Of a stretch of DNA of 64,000 bases, positions 27,887 through 37,376 are shown piece after piece. The notes below the pieces were generated by a model. That model worked only from the letters and a program-made list of their open reading frames with translations. It had not been told where the DNA came from and ran no database searches. Made by a program: the position numbers and the translations under genes. Source of the DNA: Pseudidiomarina tainanensis (GTDB lineage Bacteria; Pseudomonadota; Gammaproteobacteria; Enterobacterales; Alteromonadaceae); NCBI RefSeq assembly GCF_004214835.1, contig NZ_PIQJ01000001.1, forward strand, positions 248,001 to 312,000, given 5' to 3'. Position 1 is the stretch's first letter. Each line of letters opens with the position of its first letter.

Positions 27887-28558
27887 ATGTTAGGGTATTG
27901 CTGGTTGTGTGATCAATCATTACGTATTGCTGAAACAAGTGGGCTGTGCCACGTTTGTCTACATGATTTACCACGGTTACCGCCTTCTTGTTTGCGTTGG
28001 CGTTGCCAGCGTCCGGAACTTGCTTTAGGCCGGTATTGGTTTGCCGCCTTTCGTTGGCAACCGGATATTCAACACCTCGTTCACCGCTTCAAATTTCAAC
28101 GTTGCCCGGAGTTAGCCGGCATTCTCGCACCATTTTTGGCCGCACAAGTGCAGCACTGCTATCGGGAAAAGCCAGATGCTTGGCCAGATATGTTAGTTGC
28201 CATGCCAATGACTTATAAACGCTGGTGTCAACGCGGCTATAACCAAGCCGGTTTACTCACTCATCAAGTAGCAGCACTCGTTCAACTGCCGGTTGCGACG
28301 GGATTATTACGTCGCATTCGCGATGACGATGGCGCGCAGCATCATGCTGGCGCAGGACAACGCTGGCAAAATATGCATCGAAGTATGCACTGCAGTCGTG
28401 ATGTGAGCGGATTAAAACTGGCAATTATTGATGATGTTTTGACCACCGGCGCATCAATGTCTGCCGCAGCGGATGCATTGACACGACGCGGGGCCAAAGT
28501 GGTTGATGGGTGGGCGTTAGCGTATGCTGAACCACATCAACCGAGGGAGAACACTTAG
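27887..28558 (+). CDS. comF: ComF family phosphoribosyltransferase-like protein
   Basis: 223 aa. An N-terminal zinc-ribbon-like pair, CWLCDQ and CHVCL (residues about 5-23), is followed by a PRTase fold with the PRPP loop LAIIDDVLTTGASMSAA near 178-194. ComF proteins are needed for DNA uptake in Haemophilus and Bacillus; the E. coli homologue is GntX. The frame is open from 27773, but ATG 27887 follows GAAAGGA and gives the family N-terminus. The stop overlaps the convergent M14 peptidase gene by 4 bases. Confidence 0.9.
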   Translation: MLGYCWLCDQSLRIAETSGLCHVCLHDLPRLPPSCLRWRCQRPELALGRYWFAAFRWQPDIQHLVHRFKFQRCPELAGILAPFLAAQVQHCYREKPDAWPDMLVAMPMTYKRWCQRGYNQAGLLTHQVAALVQLPVATGLLRRIRDDDGAQHHAGAGQRWQNMHRSMHCSRDVSGLKLAIIDDVLTTGASMSAAADALTRRGAKVVDGWALAYAEPHQPRENT

Positions 28559-31179
28559 TGCGCGTGAGCGGCTTCGGCTGCTTCTGCAGCCGCCGCTTCC
28601 GCATTTTCTTCGTCACTCAAGGTAGGTCGAACCTCAGGCGCCAAGAAAATTGCATTACTGAGCAATTTCGCACTGCCGTAGAAGAAGGCACGGAAGTTCA
28701 TGTCATCGGCAAACGCGATAACCCGACCTGAGCCTTTACGGTGTGCAACAATCGCTGCTTTATCAGCTAACACGTCACGGTTTGGTTTTGCCGTGAAGCC
28801 GGCCAATAGAGGCTCTTTTTCACTGTATTTGGCGACCGTGACAAATGGTTGCTCTGGTACCAACATTGCGTTGGTGCTGTCTTTAAACACTGGCAATGCT
28901 GCGCGCGGATAACCGAACGCTAATGGATGCGTGGTGTCGAGCTGTACTTCGAAAATGGCACCAGCAAGACGACGTTGACCATAAAAGTCATCCATATCGC
29001 CATAGCTTAAATCTTCTTGTTTGAAAGCGTCGCGGAACGTTTTATCGTCGACAAATTTCGCACCAAGAATATCGTGCTCGCTTAGCCATTTGGCACCACC
29101 TTGTTGACCGATAATCACACCGCCGTTATTTACCCAGCTGCGTAATTTGTCTGCACTGTGCTTGTTCAAATTCGAGTAGCGCCCGTCGACCATAATGATA
29201 TGGGTATAACGGCTCAAGTCTGAGCGGTTTAAGCGGTCGGTATCCACCATCGAAACTGGGATGCCAACGTGGCGGTCCAAGTAGTACCAAGCCTCACCAG
29301 CCTCATACATGTTGGCATCGGTACCAACAATCATCATCACGTTTACTGGCTTCAGCGGTGATAAATTGCGACTACCGAGATCCATACCGCGCGGAGTTAA
29401 GCCTGAAGTAATCGCGTGAACTTTCACTTGATTATCAGTAGCAATCTCAGCCAATTTAGCTTGTACATCTGCCCAATCGTGCTCTTGATAAGCGCGGGTC
29501 ACAACCACAGTGCCTGGAGTAAAGGTGTAATCGCCGTCAGTCGTTTTTGCGGTAAATTCTTGGTTTGCTTGACGCACATGCACGCCAGCTTGCAACAGGC
29601 GGTTTAAGGTGCGTGGCGAGAAGTAGTTGTGCCATTCAAACGCATAAGCGTAGGCGTTTTGTGCCAGTTCAACGGCTTGTGGTGCAGGCTTCTGCCATGG
29701 CGTATCGGCGGTTTTAATGCTCCAGCCATCAAACTTATCAAAGTTGACGTTGAACGCATGTGGGAAGGTCCACGCCGATACATCATAGAAAGTGTTATCT
29801 TTAAAGCTTTGCTGATCCATAAAGATAGCGCGAATGAGTACGTACTGCTCTTGCGCTAATGGCACATAATAGCTCTGGTTGGCTGCGTACGTTTTACCGT
29901 CAATCTTGATGGTGTCGGTTAGCGCATAAGCTTTAATGCCGTGTTGCGACAGCACGTTCAACATTTCATTCACGCGTGCCGGATCACTTGAGTCACCAAT
30001 CAGGTAACCCTTAAAGCCAGCTTTGTCGGCTGCTGCCATGGCATCATCGTAGAAGCGTTGTTGATAATCGTTGAACCAACGTTTGTTGGCGTGAGCACCA
30101 TACATGCTGGTTAACGAGGTCGTGAATTGGTTTTGAATGGTGAATGGGAATTCCAATACACCGTTAATCGAGTCTTGCGCATGACCGCGGCTTGATGCTT
30201 GCTCGAATAAAATACCAATCGCGCCCTGTACGTCTGGGTAGGTTGACCCTTTGCCCACATAGAAATCGTCAAAAGCCTCTTCGGTGAAGTATAAACGGCC
30301 TTGCTCATCTAACGCGGCTGCGTGACCTTCGGCTAATGTTTGCGTCAGCTTCACGTTTTCATCTGGCGTATTTGGGTTTTTACGCGATGGAATGCCTGGC
30401 TGGAAGAAAAACGTGCTGTCGGTACCCATTTCGTGGAAATCAGTTAAGACATTTGGCTTCCATTTCTGGAAGTTGGCGATGCGCGCACGCGACTCTGGGT
30501 GTTGTAGCAGCAACCAATCGCGGTTGAGGTCGAACCAATAATGGTTCACACGACCGCGTGGCATAGGTTGCACGTGTTCACGATGTTGCGTGTCGGTAAC
30601 TAGGTTTTGACTCTTATGCTGGTTTGCCCATTGTGCAAAGCGCGCTAAACCGTCCGGGTTGTAGCTTGGATCGAGCAAAATAATCGTGTCTTTCAGTACA
30701 CGCTCAATCTTTTCACCTTGCGCTGCGGCTAAGTAGTACGCATATAACAACGCTGAATTACTACCACTTGGCTCGTCACCGTGAATGCTGTAGCCCATGT
30801 ACAATACTAAAGGTGCATTGTCTGGATCACCTTTGCGTTTCGGATCAGAAAGTGCAATGTGCGCGTCACGTAACGCATCAATATTCTGATGGTTCTCTGG
30901 CGTGGTGACAGTAACCAACACTAATGGACGGCGCTCATGGGTATAGCCGGTAATTTCAAACGAGAAGCGGTCTGATTTTTCTGACAGCACTTCCATGTAA
31001 CGCACGAGTTGTTCTGGACGCACATGCCATTCACCCACTTCATACCCCAGTACTTCTTTTGGAGTTGGAATGGACGGGTCATAGCTAACGTCCTTCGGTA
31101 AGTAATCATTTAAGGTGGTCGCTAAAGCTGTTGCCGAAGCGAATAGCCAAAATAGCGTGATTGAGATAATACGAGCCAT
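28555..31179 (-). CDS. Secreted M14-family zinc carboxypeptidase with C-terminal GATase-like domain
   Basis: 874 aa. A signal peptide (about residues 1-20) leads to an M14 domain: zinc ligands in YSIHGDEPSG near 131-138 and DFHEMG near 249, and a candidate catalytic glutamate in ILFEQASSRG near 326. The region from about 620 (VNVMMIVGTDANMYEAGEAWYYL to WVNNGGVIIGQQGG) looks like a class I glutamine amidotransferase-type flavodoxin-like domain. The C-terminus ends in an Ala/Glu tail. It should degrade peptides in the periplasm or outside. It lies between comF and nfuA, which are adjacent in E. coli, so it is an insertion into a conserved block. Confidence 0.88.
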   Translation of the reverse strand: MARIISITLFWLFASATALATTLNDYLPKDVSYDPSIPTPKEVLGYEVGEWHVRPEQLVRYMEVLSEKSDRFSFEITGYTHERRPLVLVTVTTPENHQNIDALRDAHIALSDPKRKGDPDNAPLVLYMGYSIHGDEPSGSNSALLYAYYLAAAQGEKIERVLKDTIILLDPSYNPDGLARFAQWANQHKSQNLVTDTQHREHVQPMPRGRVNHYWFDLNRDWLLLQHPESRARIANFQKWKPNVLTDFHEMGTDSTFFFQPGIPSRKNPNTPDENVKLTQTLAEGHAAALDEQGRLYFTEEAFDDFYVGKGSTYPDVQGAIGILFEQASSRGHAQDSINGVLEFPFTIQNQFTTSLTSMYGAHANKRWFNDYQQRFYDDAMAAADKAGFKGYLIGDSSDPARVNEMLNVLSQHGIKAYALTDTIKIDGKTYAANQSYYVPLAQEQYVLIRAIFMDQQSFKDNTFYDVSAWTFPHAFNVNFDKFDGWSIKTADTPWQKPAPQAVELAQNAYAYAFEWHNYFSPRTLNRLLQAGVHVRQANQEFTAKTTDGDYTFTPGTVVVTRAYQEHDWADVQAKLAEIATDNQVKVHAITSGLTPRGMDLGSRNLSPLKPVNVMMIVGTDANMYEAGEAWYYLDRHVGIPVSMVDTDRLNRSDLSRYTHIIMVDGRYSNLNKHSADKLRSWVNNGGVIIGQQGGAKWLSEHDILGAKFVDDKTFRDAFKQEDLSYGDMDDFYGQRRLAGAIFEVQLDTTHPLAFGYPRAALPVFKDSTNAMLVPEQPFVTVAKYSEKEPLLAGFTAKPNRDVLADKAAIVAHRKGSGRVIAFADDMNFRAFFYGSAKLLSNAIFLAPEVRPTLSDEENAEAAAAEAAEAAHAH

Positions 31180-31285
31180 AAGATTTTCCTACGTTGCATC
31201 GCGAAAATGAATCTCCCGAAACTAGCAAAATCTATGCTGGTTCCCAAGTTGATTACTATGCAATGCGCGAAATTTGCGATAAGAT

Positions 31286-31310
31286 ATACCTTACTAAATT
31301 ACTCAGGTAT
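31286..31310 (+). promoter_or_regulatory. Predicted IscR type-1 binding site before nfuA
   Basis: A 25-base near-palindrome with half-ends ATACC and GGTAT and the core ACTAAATTACTC. Compared by eye with the E. coli type-1 IscR consensus (ATASYYGACT, RWWWY, AGTCRRSTAT) it agrees at 23 of 25 positions. It lies 20 bases before the nfuA ATG and overlaps a possible -10 TAAATT. IscR control of nfuA is known in E. coli. Confidence 0.7.
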
Positions 31311-31330
31311 AGCAGTGAGGTGGTAAACCC

Positions 31331-31909
31331 ATGATTCGTATTACTGAAAGTGCACAAGCACATTTTCGCAAGTTACTTGCCGATCAGCCGGATAACACTA
31401 ATATCCGTGTGTTCGTGGTGAACCCGGGTACCCCGTCAGCTGAGTGCGGCGTTTCATATTGTCCTCCAGACTCGGTCGAGCCTGATGATGAGTTGTTGCC
31501 GTTCAGTGGCTTTGACGCTGTGGTTGACTCAGGCAGTGCGCCATTCTTAGTCGATGCTGTGATTGATTTTGAAGAACAAGATCTCGGTTCGCAGTTAACT
31601 CTGAAAGCACCTAACGCGAAAGCCAAAAAGGTTTCTGACGATGCGCCATTAATTGAGCGTGTTGAATATGTGATTCAAGCAGAAATTAACCCGCAATTAG
31701 CTAACCACGGTGGTAAAGTTGCCGTCAATCAGATCACTGCCGACGGTATTGCCGTATTGCAATTTGGCGGTGGTTGTAATGGTTGTAGTATGGTTGACGT
31801 GACCTTGAAAGAAGGCATTGAGAAAGAACTTGTACAGCGCTTCCCAGGTGAGCTGAACGGTGTTCGAGACGTTACAGAACACGAGCATGGCGAACATTCG
31901 TACTATTAA
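31331..31909 (+). CDS. nfuA: Fe/S biogenesis protein NfuA
   Basis: 192 aa. NfuA carries a [4Fe-4S] cluster between monomers and delivers it to targets, especially under oxidative stress or iron shortage. The N-terminal degenerate A-type domain (about 1-95, [17 protein letters not shown]) lacks the usual cysteines. The C-terminal Nfu domain has the cluster motif [11 protein letters not shown] near residues 148-158. GTGAGGTGG precedes the ATG. A likely IscR site lies immediately upstream. Confidence 0.95.
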   Translation: MIRITESAQAHFRKLLADQPDNTNIRVFVVNPGTPSAECGVSYCPPDSVEPDDELLPFSGFDAVVDSGSAPFLVDAVIDFEEQDLGSQLTLKAPNAKAKKVSDDAPLIERVEYVIQAEINPQLANHGGKVAVNQITADGIAVLQFGGGCNGCSMVDVTLKEGIEKELVQRFPGELNGVRDVTEHEHGEHSYY

Positions 31910-32009
31910 TGTTGTGTAAAAATTAATCTTGTATAAGTTTTGAGAGTGATCCCATTCTGAATCTTTCTTCGTAGTGTGATTTGCCTATACACACAATGAG
32001 GATTAAAAC

Positions 32010-33410
32010 ATGAATGGGATCACAAAACTTGGTCTCGCGCTGTCAGCAGCAGTTTTAGTTGCTGCTTGCGGTAGTAGCGATAACGACACCCCCGATAATA
32101 TCGTAACACCACCGCCGCCGCCACCGGCATCGACGTTTGTGCGTGTTCATCACTCGGTAGCTGACGCACCAGATGTCAACGTTCTTGTTGATGGTACGGC
32201 AGCCCTTGAAGGCGTACCGTTTGGTGCTTCATCAGGCGTACTTGAGCTTGAAGAAGGTTCGTACAGCATTCAAGTCGATGGCATTTTACCTGACGAAAGC
32301 GTCGCAACAGTGATTGGCCCAGCTGATCTTGAGTTTGCTGGCGATAATCGTTACGAAATTTTTGCGGTTGGTAGCGTCGCCGATGAAACCATCGCACCTT
32401 TAGTGATTGAAAATCCAGTATCGGACATTCCAGATGGTAGCTTCCGTGTGCAAGTTGTTCATGCGGCACCTAACGCACCAGCTGTTGATGTGTACTTAAC
32501 AGCCGTTGATGCTGATTTAAGTGCCGAGCAACCAGCTGCAACACTAGAATTCACTGACTACTCAGCACAACTTGATGTGCCAGCTGGTGAATACCAAGTA
32601 CGTATTACTGCAGCGGGTGATGCCAGTGCTGTCGTGTACGACAGTGGTGCTTTAGACCTAGCCGCAGGTGCTGACTTAGTTGTTGCGGCGGTAACGAATA
32701 CCGGTACCGGTGACTCTCCTGTGATGCTTCAAGTAGCTGATGGCGAAAGTGCACAAATTCTTGCGTCTGCTGATGCTGGCGGTGAATTACGTATTGTTCA
32801 CGCTAGCGCTGATGCGCCAGCAGTGGATATCACTGTCAACAATGCAGCGACACCCGCTGTAGCTGATTTGGCATTCTTAGAATTCACCGATTTTATTAAT
32901 CTACCGGCAGATACGTACTTAGTTGATGTTGCCGCTGCTGGTGGTACGCCAGTGGTGATTGACGATGCAGAGCTAGCCTTAGCAGCAAGTCAACGCGTGA
33001 GCGTATATGCAGTCGGTGCTTTAGGTGATTCTTCATTAACGCTTGCCGTTGTTGAAGACAATGCACGGCGTATTGCGACTGCGGCGCAAGTGCAGTTAGT
33101 ACATGCATCACCAAGTGCTGGTAACGTTGATATTTATGTGACTGGAACTGCTGACTTGACCGATGCAACACCAGTATTTACCGATGTGCCGTTCAATGCA
33201 GCAAGCTTAGTGTCAACTGGCTACGTGTCACTGACTCCTGGGACTTATTTTGTGACAGTCACTGCAACAGGAACGCAAACAGCAGCAATCGGCCCAGTAG
33301 AACTGACCTTAGACGGTAATGGTGTCTACACAGCTGTAGCGGTTGATGCGACTGGCGGTGGCTTACCACCACAGCTTATTTTGATGGATGATCTTGCACC
33401 AGCAATGTAA
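32010..33410 (+). CDS. Lipoprotein with four DUF4397-type repeats
   Basis: 466 aa. A signal peptide ends in lipobox LVAAC with cysteine at residue 20, followed by a Ser/Asp and poly-Pro linker (PPPPPP near 36-41). Four repeats then begin at about residues 44, 147, 259 and 361, each with the pattern hydrophobic-VH-x-S/A-x-x-A-P-x-V-D/N-V (for example VQVVHAAPNAPAVDVYL). This is the DUF4397 signature; the fold is likely beta-sandwich. The protein is acidic and Ala/Val/Thr-rich, so probably surface-anchored and adhesive or structural; function unknown. The 3' end overlaps the MATE gene by 35 bases, tail to tail. Confidence 0.85.
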   Translation: MNGITKLGLALSAAVLVAACGSSDNDTPDNIVTPPPPPPASTFVRVHHSVADAPDVNVLVDGTAALEGVPFGASSGVLELEEGSYSIQVDGILPDESVATVIGPADLEFAGDNRYEIFAVGSVADETIAPLVIENPVSDIPDGSFRVQVVHAAPNAPAVDVYLTAVDADLSAEQPAATLEFTDYSAQLDVPAGEYQVRITAAGDASAVVYDSGALDLAAGADLVVAAVTNTGTGDSPVMLQVADGESAQILASADAGGELRIVHASADAPAVDITVNNAATPAVADLAFLEFTDFINLPADTYLVDVAAAGGTPVVIDDAELALAASQRVSVYAVGALGDSSLTLAVVEDNARRIATAAQVQLVHASPSAGNVDIYVTGTADLTDATPVFTDVPFNAASLVSTGYVSLTPGTYFVTVTATGTQTAAIGPVELTLDGNGVYTAVAVDATGGGLPPQLILMDDLAPAM

Positions 33411-34740
33411 GCCCTTTGTAGCGAAGGTAAAGCCACTGGCTGGCACCACGCGCTAATAGAAATAAACTCAATGCCAACCATAGACCATGGTTGGCATTGT
33501 TTTCGTTTAGCCACCATTGACTGCTGAGCCAGACCGGCACAAATACGCCTAGAACACTTATCGCCATGGTATTGCGCATCGCTTTGGTAAGCCCTAAGCC
33601 GATATAGACACCGTCAAAATAATAACTCCAATGACCGAAAAGCGGCATGAGAATTAACCAAGGGAGATATCGTTCAGCAACGTGAATGACCTCGTCAAGG
33701 TCGGTCAACAAACCAATGATTTGAGTACCGGCAAGGCCGAAAACGATACAATAAGCAACAGCGAAAACACCTGACCAAAACAGCGTCAACCGCATCCAGT
33801 AGCGTATTTTGCTCACATCGCGCCGACCGCGCGCCGCTCCTAACAACGCTTCGACTGCATAGGCAATGCCATCAAGCCCGAGCGAAATGAGCATTAGAAA
33901 CTGCATCAGCACAGCATTGGCGGCAACCACCACCGCGCCAAATCGTGCAGCATAACCGGTCATGACTGCCATGCACAGTTGCAGTAATAACGAGCGAATA
34001 AACACATCGCGGTTCATGGCGGCAAATTGTTTAAAGTACGCAGGAGTGATTCGCCAATAGCTGGGTTTAGGCAGTAAATCGCGGATGAACCATAAGCCGA
34101 GCGCTGCGGTCGAAACTTCGGCAAGTACCGACGCCCATGCTGCACCTTGCACGTTCATTTCAAGGCCGATGATAAGCACCACATCAGCAATGACATTCAC
34201 GGCGTTGGTAAAAATAACGAGCGTCATTGCGAGGCGGCTTTGTTGCCGGCCAAGCAGGGCTCCGAGCACCAGTAAATTGATGAGTGCGGCCGGCGCCGCC
34301 CATAAACGAATACTGATATATTGCGTGGCATAATGTTGCAGCTCGGGCTCTGGTACTATCACCAGCCAAGCAAGCTCAATTAACCAAGGGCGCGCAATTA
34401 AAAGCATGACACCAAGCAGCATGGCAATGGTGACGCCGTGAACGATAACGCGCTGCGCGAGGCGCTGATTTTCTGCACCAAAGGCATGAGCGATCTCAGC
34501 TGTGGTGGTCATCCGTAAGAAGATAGCGAGAAGATAAATAAAGCTGACGACCATCGCCCCTAAAGCGACAGCGCTGAGGTAAATGGTGTCGGGTAAATGA
34601 CCGATGATCGCGGTATCGACTAAACCCAATAAAGGCGCTGCGATATTTGATATGATCATGGGCAAAGCAATGGCAAAAATAGCGCGATGATCGGCGCTTT
34701 TGCCTAACCAAGATGGGAGTTTTTGAATGCGTTTTATCAT
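33376..34740 (-). CDS. MATE-family efflux transporter (DinF-like)
   Basis: 454 aa, about 12 membrane segments in two homologous halves, the MATE layout. ALPMIISNIAAPLLGLVDTAIIGHL near residues 29-53 is the typical first-helix motif of DinF-type members. Such carriers export cationic or hydrophobic compounds using Na+ or H+; the substrate here is unknown. Its 5' end overlaps the divergent deacetylase gene by 14 bases, and its 3' end overlaps the DUF4397 lipoprotein. The next in-frame ATG would fall inside the first helix, so the overlapping start is kept. Confidence 0.85.
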   Translation of the reverse strand: MIKRIQKLPSWLGKSADHRAIFAIALPMIISNIAAPLLGLVDTAIIGHLPDTIYLSAVALGAMVVSFIYLLAIFLRMTTTAEIAHAFGAENQRLAQRVIVHGVTIAMLLGVMLLIARPWLIELAWLVIVPEPELQHYATQYISIRLWAAPAALINLLVLGALLGRQQSRLAMTLVIFTNAVNVIADVVLIIGLEMNVQGAAWASVLAEVSTAALGLWFIRDLLPKPSYWRITPAYFKQFAAMNRDVFIRSLLLQLCMAVMTGYAARFGAVVVAANAVLMQFLMLISLGLDGIAYAVEALLGAARGRRDVSKIRYWMRLTLFWSGVFAVAYCIVFGLAGTQIIGLLTDLDEVIHVAERYLPWLILMPLFGHWSYYFDGVYIGLGLTKAMRNTMAISVLGVFVPVWLSSQWWLNENNANHGLWLALSLFLLARGASQWLYLRYKGLTLLVQDHPSK

Positions 34741-35776
34741 GGTTTTATTAGCGCTTCTAAGTGGCGTCGCTTGGGCGGCGCCCAGTAGCGTCGCAATCTT
34801 ACAATATCATCATATCGGTGATGATACACCGCGGGTGACCTCGGTAACAGCCGAAGAGCTAGAAGCTCACTTTGCCTGGTTGAAAGATAATAATTTTACA
34901 GTGTTGTCGTTGGCGGAAATTCAACGGCGCTTCGACAGCGGCGAGCCCGTGCCAGAATATACTGCCGCGATAACCATCGACGATGGCTGGCGTAACGTGT
35001 ATCGCGAAGGGCTCGAAGTGTTTAAGAAATATGAGTATCCGTTTACGATTTTCGTGAATCCCAAACTAATGCGCGAAGCGTCGTCGCAATACATGAGTTG
35101 GGAGCAGTTGCGCGAGTTACAAAAGTACGGTGCACACATTGCTAACCATTCAAATAGTCATTGGCATATGACGTGGCGTTATGAAAATGAAAGTGAGGAG
35201 GTTTGGCGCGAACGGGTGCTAGCCGACGTGCTAGACGCACAAGAGGAAATTGATAAACACTTGGGTGAGCAGCCACGGCACTTAGCGTATCCTTATGGGG
35301 AATACGATGTGGCATTAGAAACGATGTTAGCCGAACATGGTTTTATTGCCTTTGGACAACACTCAGGGCCGTGGACGCCGTACAGTCCGAAAACCGCAAT
35401 ACCACGCTTTCCGGCATCAGCCCAATATGCAAATTTAGAAACACTCGCCACGAAACTTAAAAGCTTGGGTTTACCTTTGGTTGCAGCAGAGCCAAAAGAA
35501 ATGCTGGTGTCATCAGATAATCTAACGCCGTCATTTCGTGTCGAGATCGCGTCGACTGATGATTTTAATCTAAATCAGATGAACTGTTTTGCCGGTAGCG
35601 ATGTGCTGCAACCGCGGTGGGACGGCAACACCTTTCATGTGCAGTTAAGAAAAGAGTTACCTATAGGGCGCTCGCGGGTAAATTGTACGGTGCCAAGTGT
35701 GTCTGAAAAAGGGCGCTTTTATTGGTACTCGCACCCTTTTATACGTGCTGATCAGCGCGGCCGTTGGCCCGATTAA
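34727..35776 (+). CDS. Polysaccharide deacetylase family protein (NodB domain), secreted
   Basis: 349 aa. A signal peptide (about 1-18, cleavage near AWA-AP) precedes a NodB domain: ILQYHHIGD, the metal/acid motif AITIDDGW near residues 84-91, the HSNSH metal histidines near 140, and LAYPYGEYD near 187. It resembles the PgaB/IcaB-type deacetylase group. The C-terminal ~100 residues (from about 250) form an extra beta-rich region. GGGAG lies 7 bases before the ATG. Substrate unknown: chitin, poly-GlcNAc or peptidoglycan fragments are all possible. Confidence 0.82.
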   Translation: MRFIMVLLALLSGVAWAAPSSVAILQYHHIGDDTPRVTSVTAEELEAHFAWLKDNNFTVLSLAEIQRRFDSGEPVPEYTAAITIDDGWRNVYREGLEVFKKYEYPFTIFVNPKLMREASSQYMSWEQLRELQKYGAHIANHSNSHWHMTWRYENESEEVWRERVLADVLDAQEEIDKHLGEQPRHLAYPYGEYDVALETMLAEHGFIAFGQHSGPWTPYSPKTAIPRFPASAQYANLETLATKLKSLGLPLVAAEPKEMLVSSDNLTPSFRVEIASTDDFNLNQMNCFAGSDVLQPRWDGNTFHVQLRKELPIGRSRVNCTVPSVSEKGRFYWYSHPFIRADQRGRWPD

Positions 35777-36396
35777 TTATAGCCTGATGCAATGATGGCG
35801 AAGTCGGTGACCATGGTTTTCATGTTCACCGTTGGTACTTCGCCCATCACATGTTCAGCTTTGAAGATAGCTTGGCGTTCGCCGTCAGGGTTTACCAAAA
35901 CGATCGCAGCGCTGTGATTCACCAAGTAATCAGTCTCACCTTGTTCTGGAATGGAATACATCAACCCTAAGCCATTCACGAACGGATAAAGTTCTTTATG
36001 CTCAGCGCGAACACCGACAAATTCTTCGCCAAAAAACGAAGCATAGTCAGTCACTCGTTTGACCGTATCGCGTTGTGGATCAACTGAAATCATCCATACT
36101 CGCACCGGTTCATCCGCTTGTTTCGTTAGTTCTGGTAACGCTTGGCGTAAATCTGCCATGGTGGTTGGGCAAATATCTGGGCAGAACGTATAACCGGTGA
36201 ATAATAATGTCCATTGGCCTTTCAAGTCATCGTTGGTCACGTCACTACCCAACGAACTTTCTAAAGTAAACGGTGCAAGTGCACGCGCTGGCTCGTAGAC
36301 CAACGCTTGCGGCTGAGGTTTCGGTAGGGTGTTATAAATAACCACACCGGCAACAAGTGCGATAAGTGCAACCACGCTAATGAGTAATTTTTGCAT
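35773..36396 (-). CDS. SCO1/SenC copper chaperone for cytochrome c oxidase
   Basis: 207 aa. One N-terminal anchor (about 1-22) and a periplasmic thioredoxin fold. Copper ligands are visible: FCPDICP (CxxxC) near residues 76-82 and the histidine of VNHSAAIVLVNPDGE near 165-179. Sco proteins deliver copper to, or reduce, the CuA site of subunit II. It is the last gene of the oxidase assembly run sco-cyoE-ctaA-(Sco-like)-SURF1, all on this strand, and overlaps the deacetylase stop by 4 bases. Confidence 0.92.
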   Translation of the reverse strand: MQKLLISVVALIALVAGVVIYNTLPKPQPQALVYEPARALAPFTLESSLGSDVTNDDLKGQWTLLFTGYTFCPDICPTTMADLRQALPELTKQADEPVRVWMISVDPQRDTVKRVTDYASFFGEEFVGVRAEHKELYPFVNGLGLMYSIPEQGETDYLVNHSAAIVLVNPDGERQAIFKAEHVMGEVPTVNMKTMVTDFAIIASGYN

Positions 36397-36422
36397 CCGT
36401 TTACTCCAACTTTTTCGCTCGC

Positions 36423-37376
36423 CTAAAGTGCTGGCGTAACCAAATAATGATCAGCTAATAATAGAATGAATAAGCCGAACAATTGCCAAATCGAAAATTT
36501 AAACATATTAAATGCGGTTAATTTACCGGGTGAGAATTTCAGCTTCCACGCGTAGACCAAGAACCAAATACTGAGAACGGTTGAACCAACCAAATAAATC
36601 ACGCCCGACATACCGATGATATAAGGCAGCAAACACACAACACCCAGCAGGATGGTGTAGAGCAAAATACAGGTTTTGGTGAATTCAATGCCGTGAGTTA
36701 CCGGTAGCATTGGAATATCTGCCTTGGCATAATCCTTGGCGCGATGTACCGCAAGTGCCCAGAAGTGCGGTGGTGTCCAAGTGAATACAATCATCACCAG
36801 CAAAATCGCAAATGGATGAATTTCGTTCGTGACAGCAGTCCAGCCCAATAGCGGTGGCGCGGCACCGGCTAACCCACCGATAACAATATTTTGCGGTGTC
36901 GCGCGCTTCAAATACATGGTGTAAACAATGGCGTAGCCGACCAAACTAGCAAGCGTCAGCCATGCGGTGAGCATATTGACCCAAATCGCTAACACGGCAA
37001 AACCAAGTGCACCCAAAACTGCCGCAAAAGTGAGCACTCGACGTGGTGAGAGCGCACCTGAAGGTAGCGGACGGCGCAGCGTTCGTGCCATTCGCGCGTC
37101 AATATGACGGTCAACTAAATGATTCACTGCGGCTGCGGAGCCTGACATAAAACCGATGCCAATGAGGCCTGGCACCATGATTTGCCAAGGCACCCAAGTT
37201 GGTGTCGCTAAACACATGCCCACAAGAGCGGTAAGTAACAATAGCAACACCACATTCGGTTTGGTCAGGGTTAAGTAATCACGCCAACTGGCATGCTTTT
37301 TATAAGTTTGGGCAAGCGCTTCATCGGCGCTGGCTAATTGTACTTGTTCTGTCATCTGTTTTACCCCGCCGCTCAT
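36423..37376 (-). CDS. cyoE: Protoheme IX farnesyltransferase (heme O synthase)
   Basis: 317 aa, UbiA-superfamily polytopic membrane enzyme that farnesylates heme B to heme O. The prenyl-diphosphate site is [20 protein letters not shown] near residues 84-103, with a second conserved loop [28 protein letters not shown] near 198-225. The start overlaps the ctaA stop by 4 bases, so heme O is made beside the enzyme that converts it to heme A. Also called ctaB. Confidence 0.93.
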   Translation of the reverse strand: MSGGVKQMTEQVQLASADEALAQTYKKHASWRDYLTLTKPNVVLLLLLTALVGMCLATPTWVPWQIMVPGLIGIGFMSGSAAAVNHLVDRHIDARMARTLRRPLPSGALSPRRVLTFAAVLGALGFAVLAIWVNMLTAWLTLASLVGYAIVYTMYLKRATPQNIVIGGLAGAAPPLLGWTAVTNEIHPFAILLVMIVFTWTPPHFWALAVHRAKDYAKADIPMLPVTHGIEFTKTCILLYTILLGVVCLLPYIIGMSGVIYLVGSTVLSIWFLVYAWKLKFSPGKLTAFNMFKFSIWQLFGLFILLLADHYLVTPAL

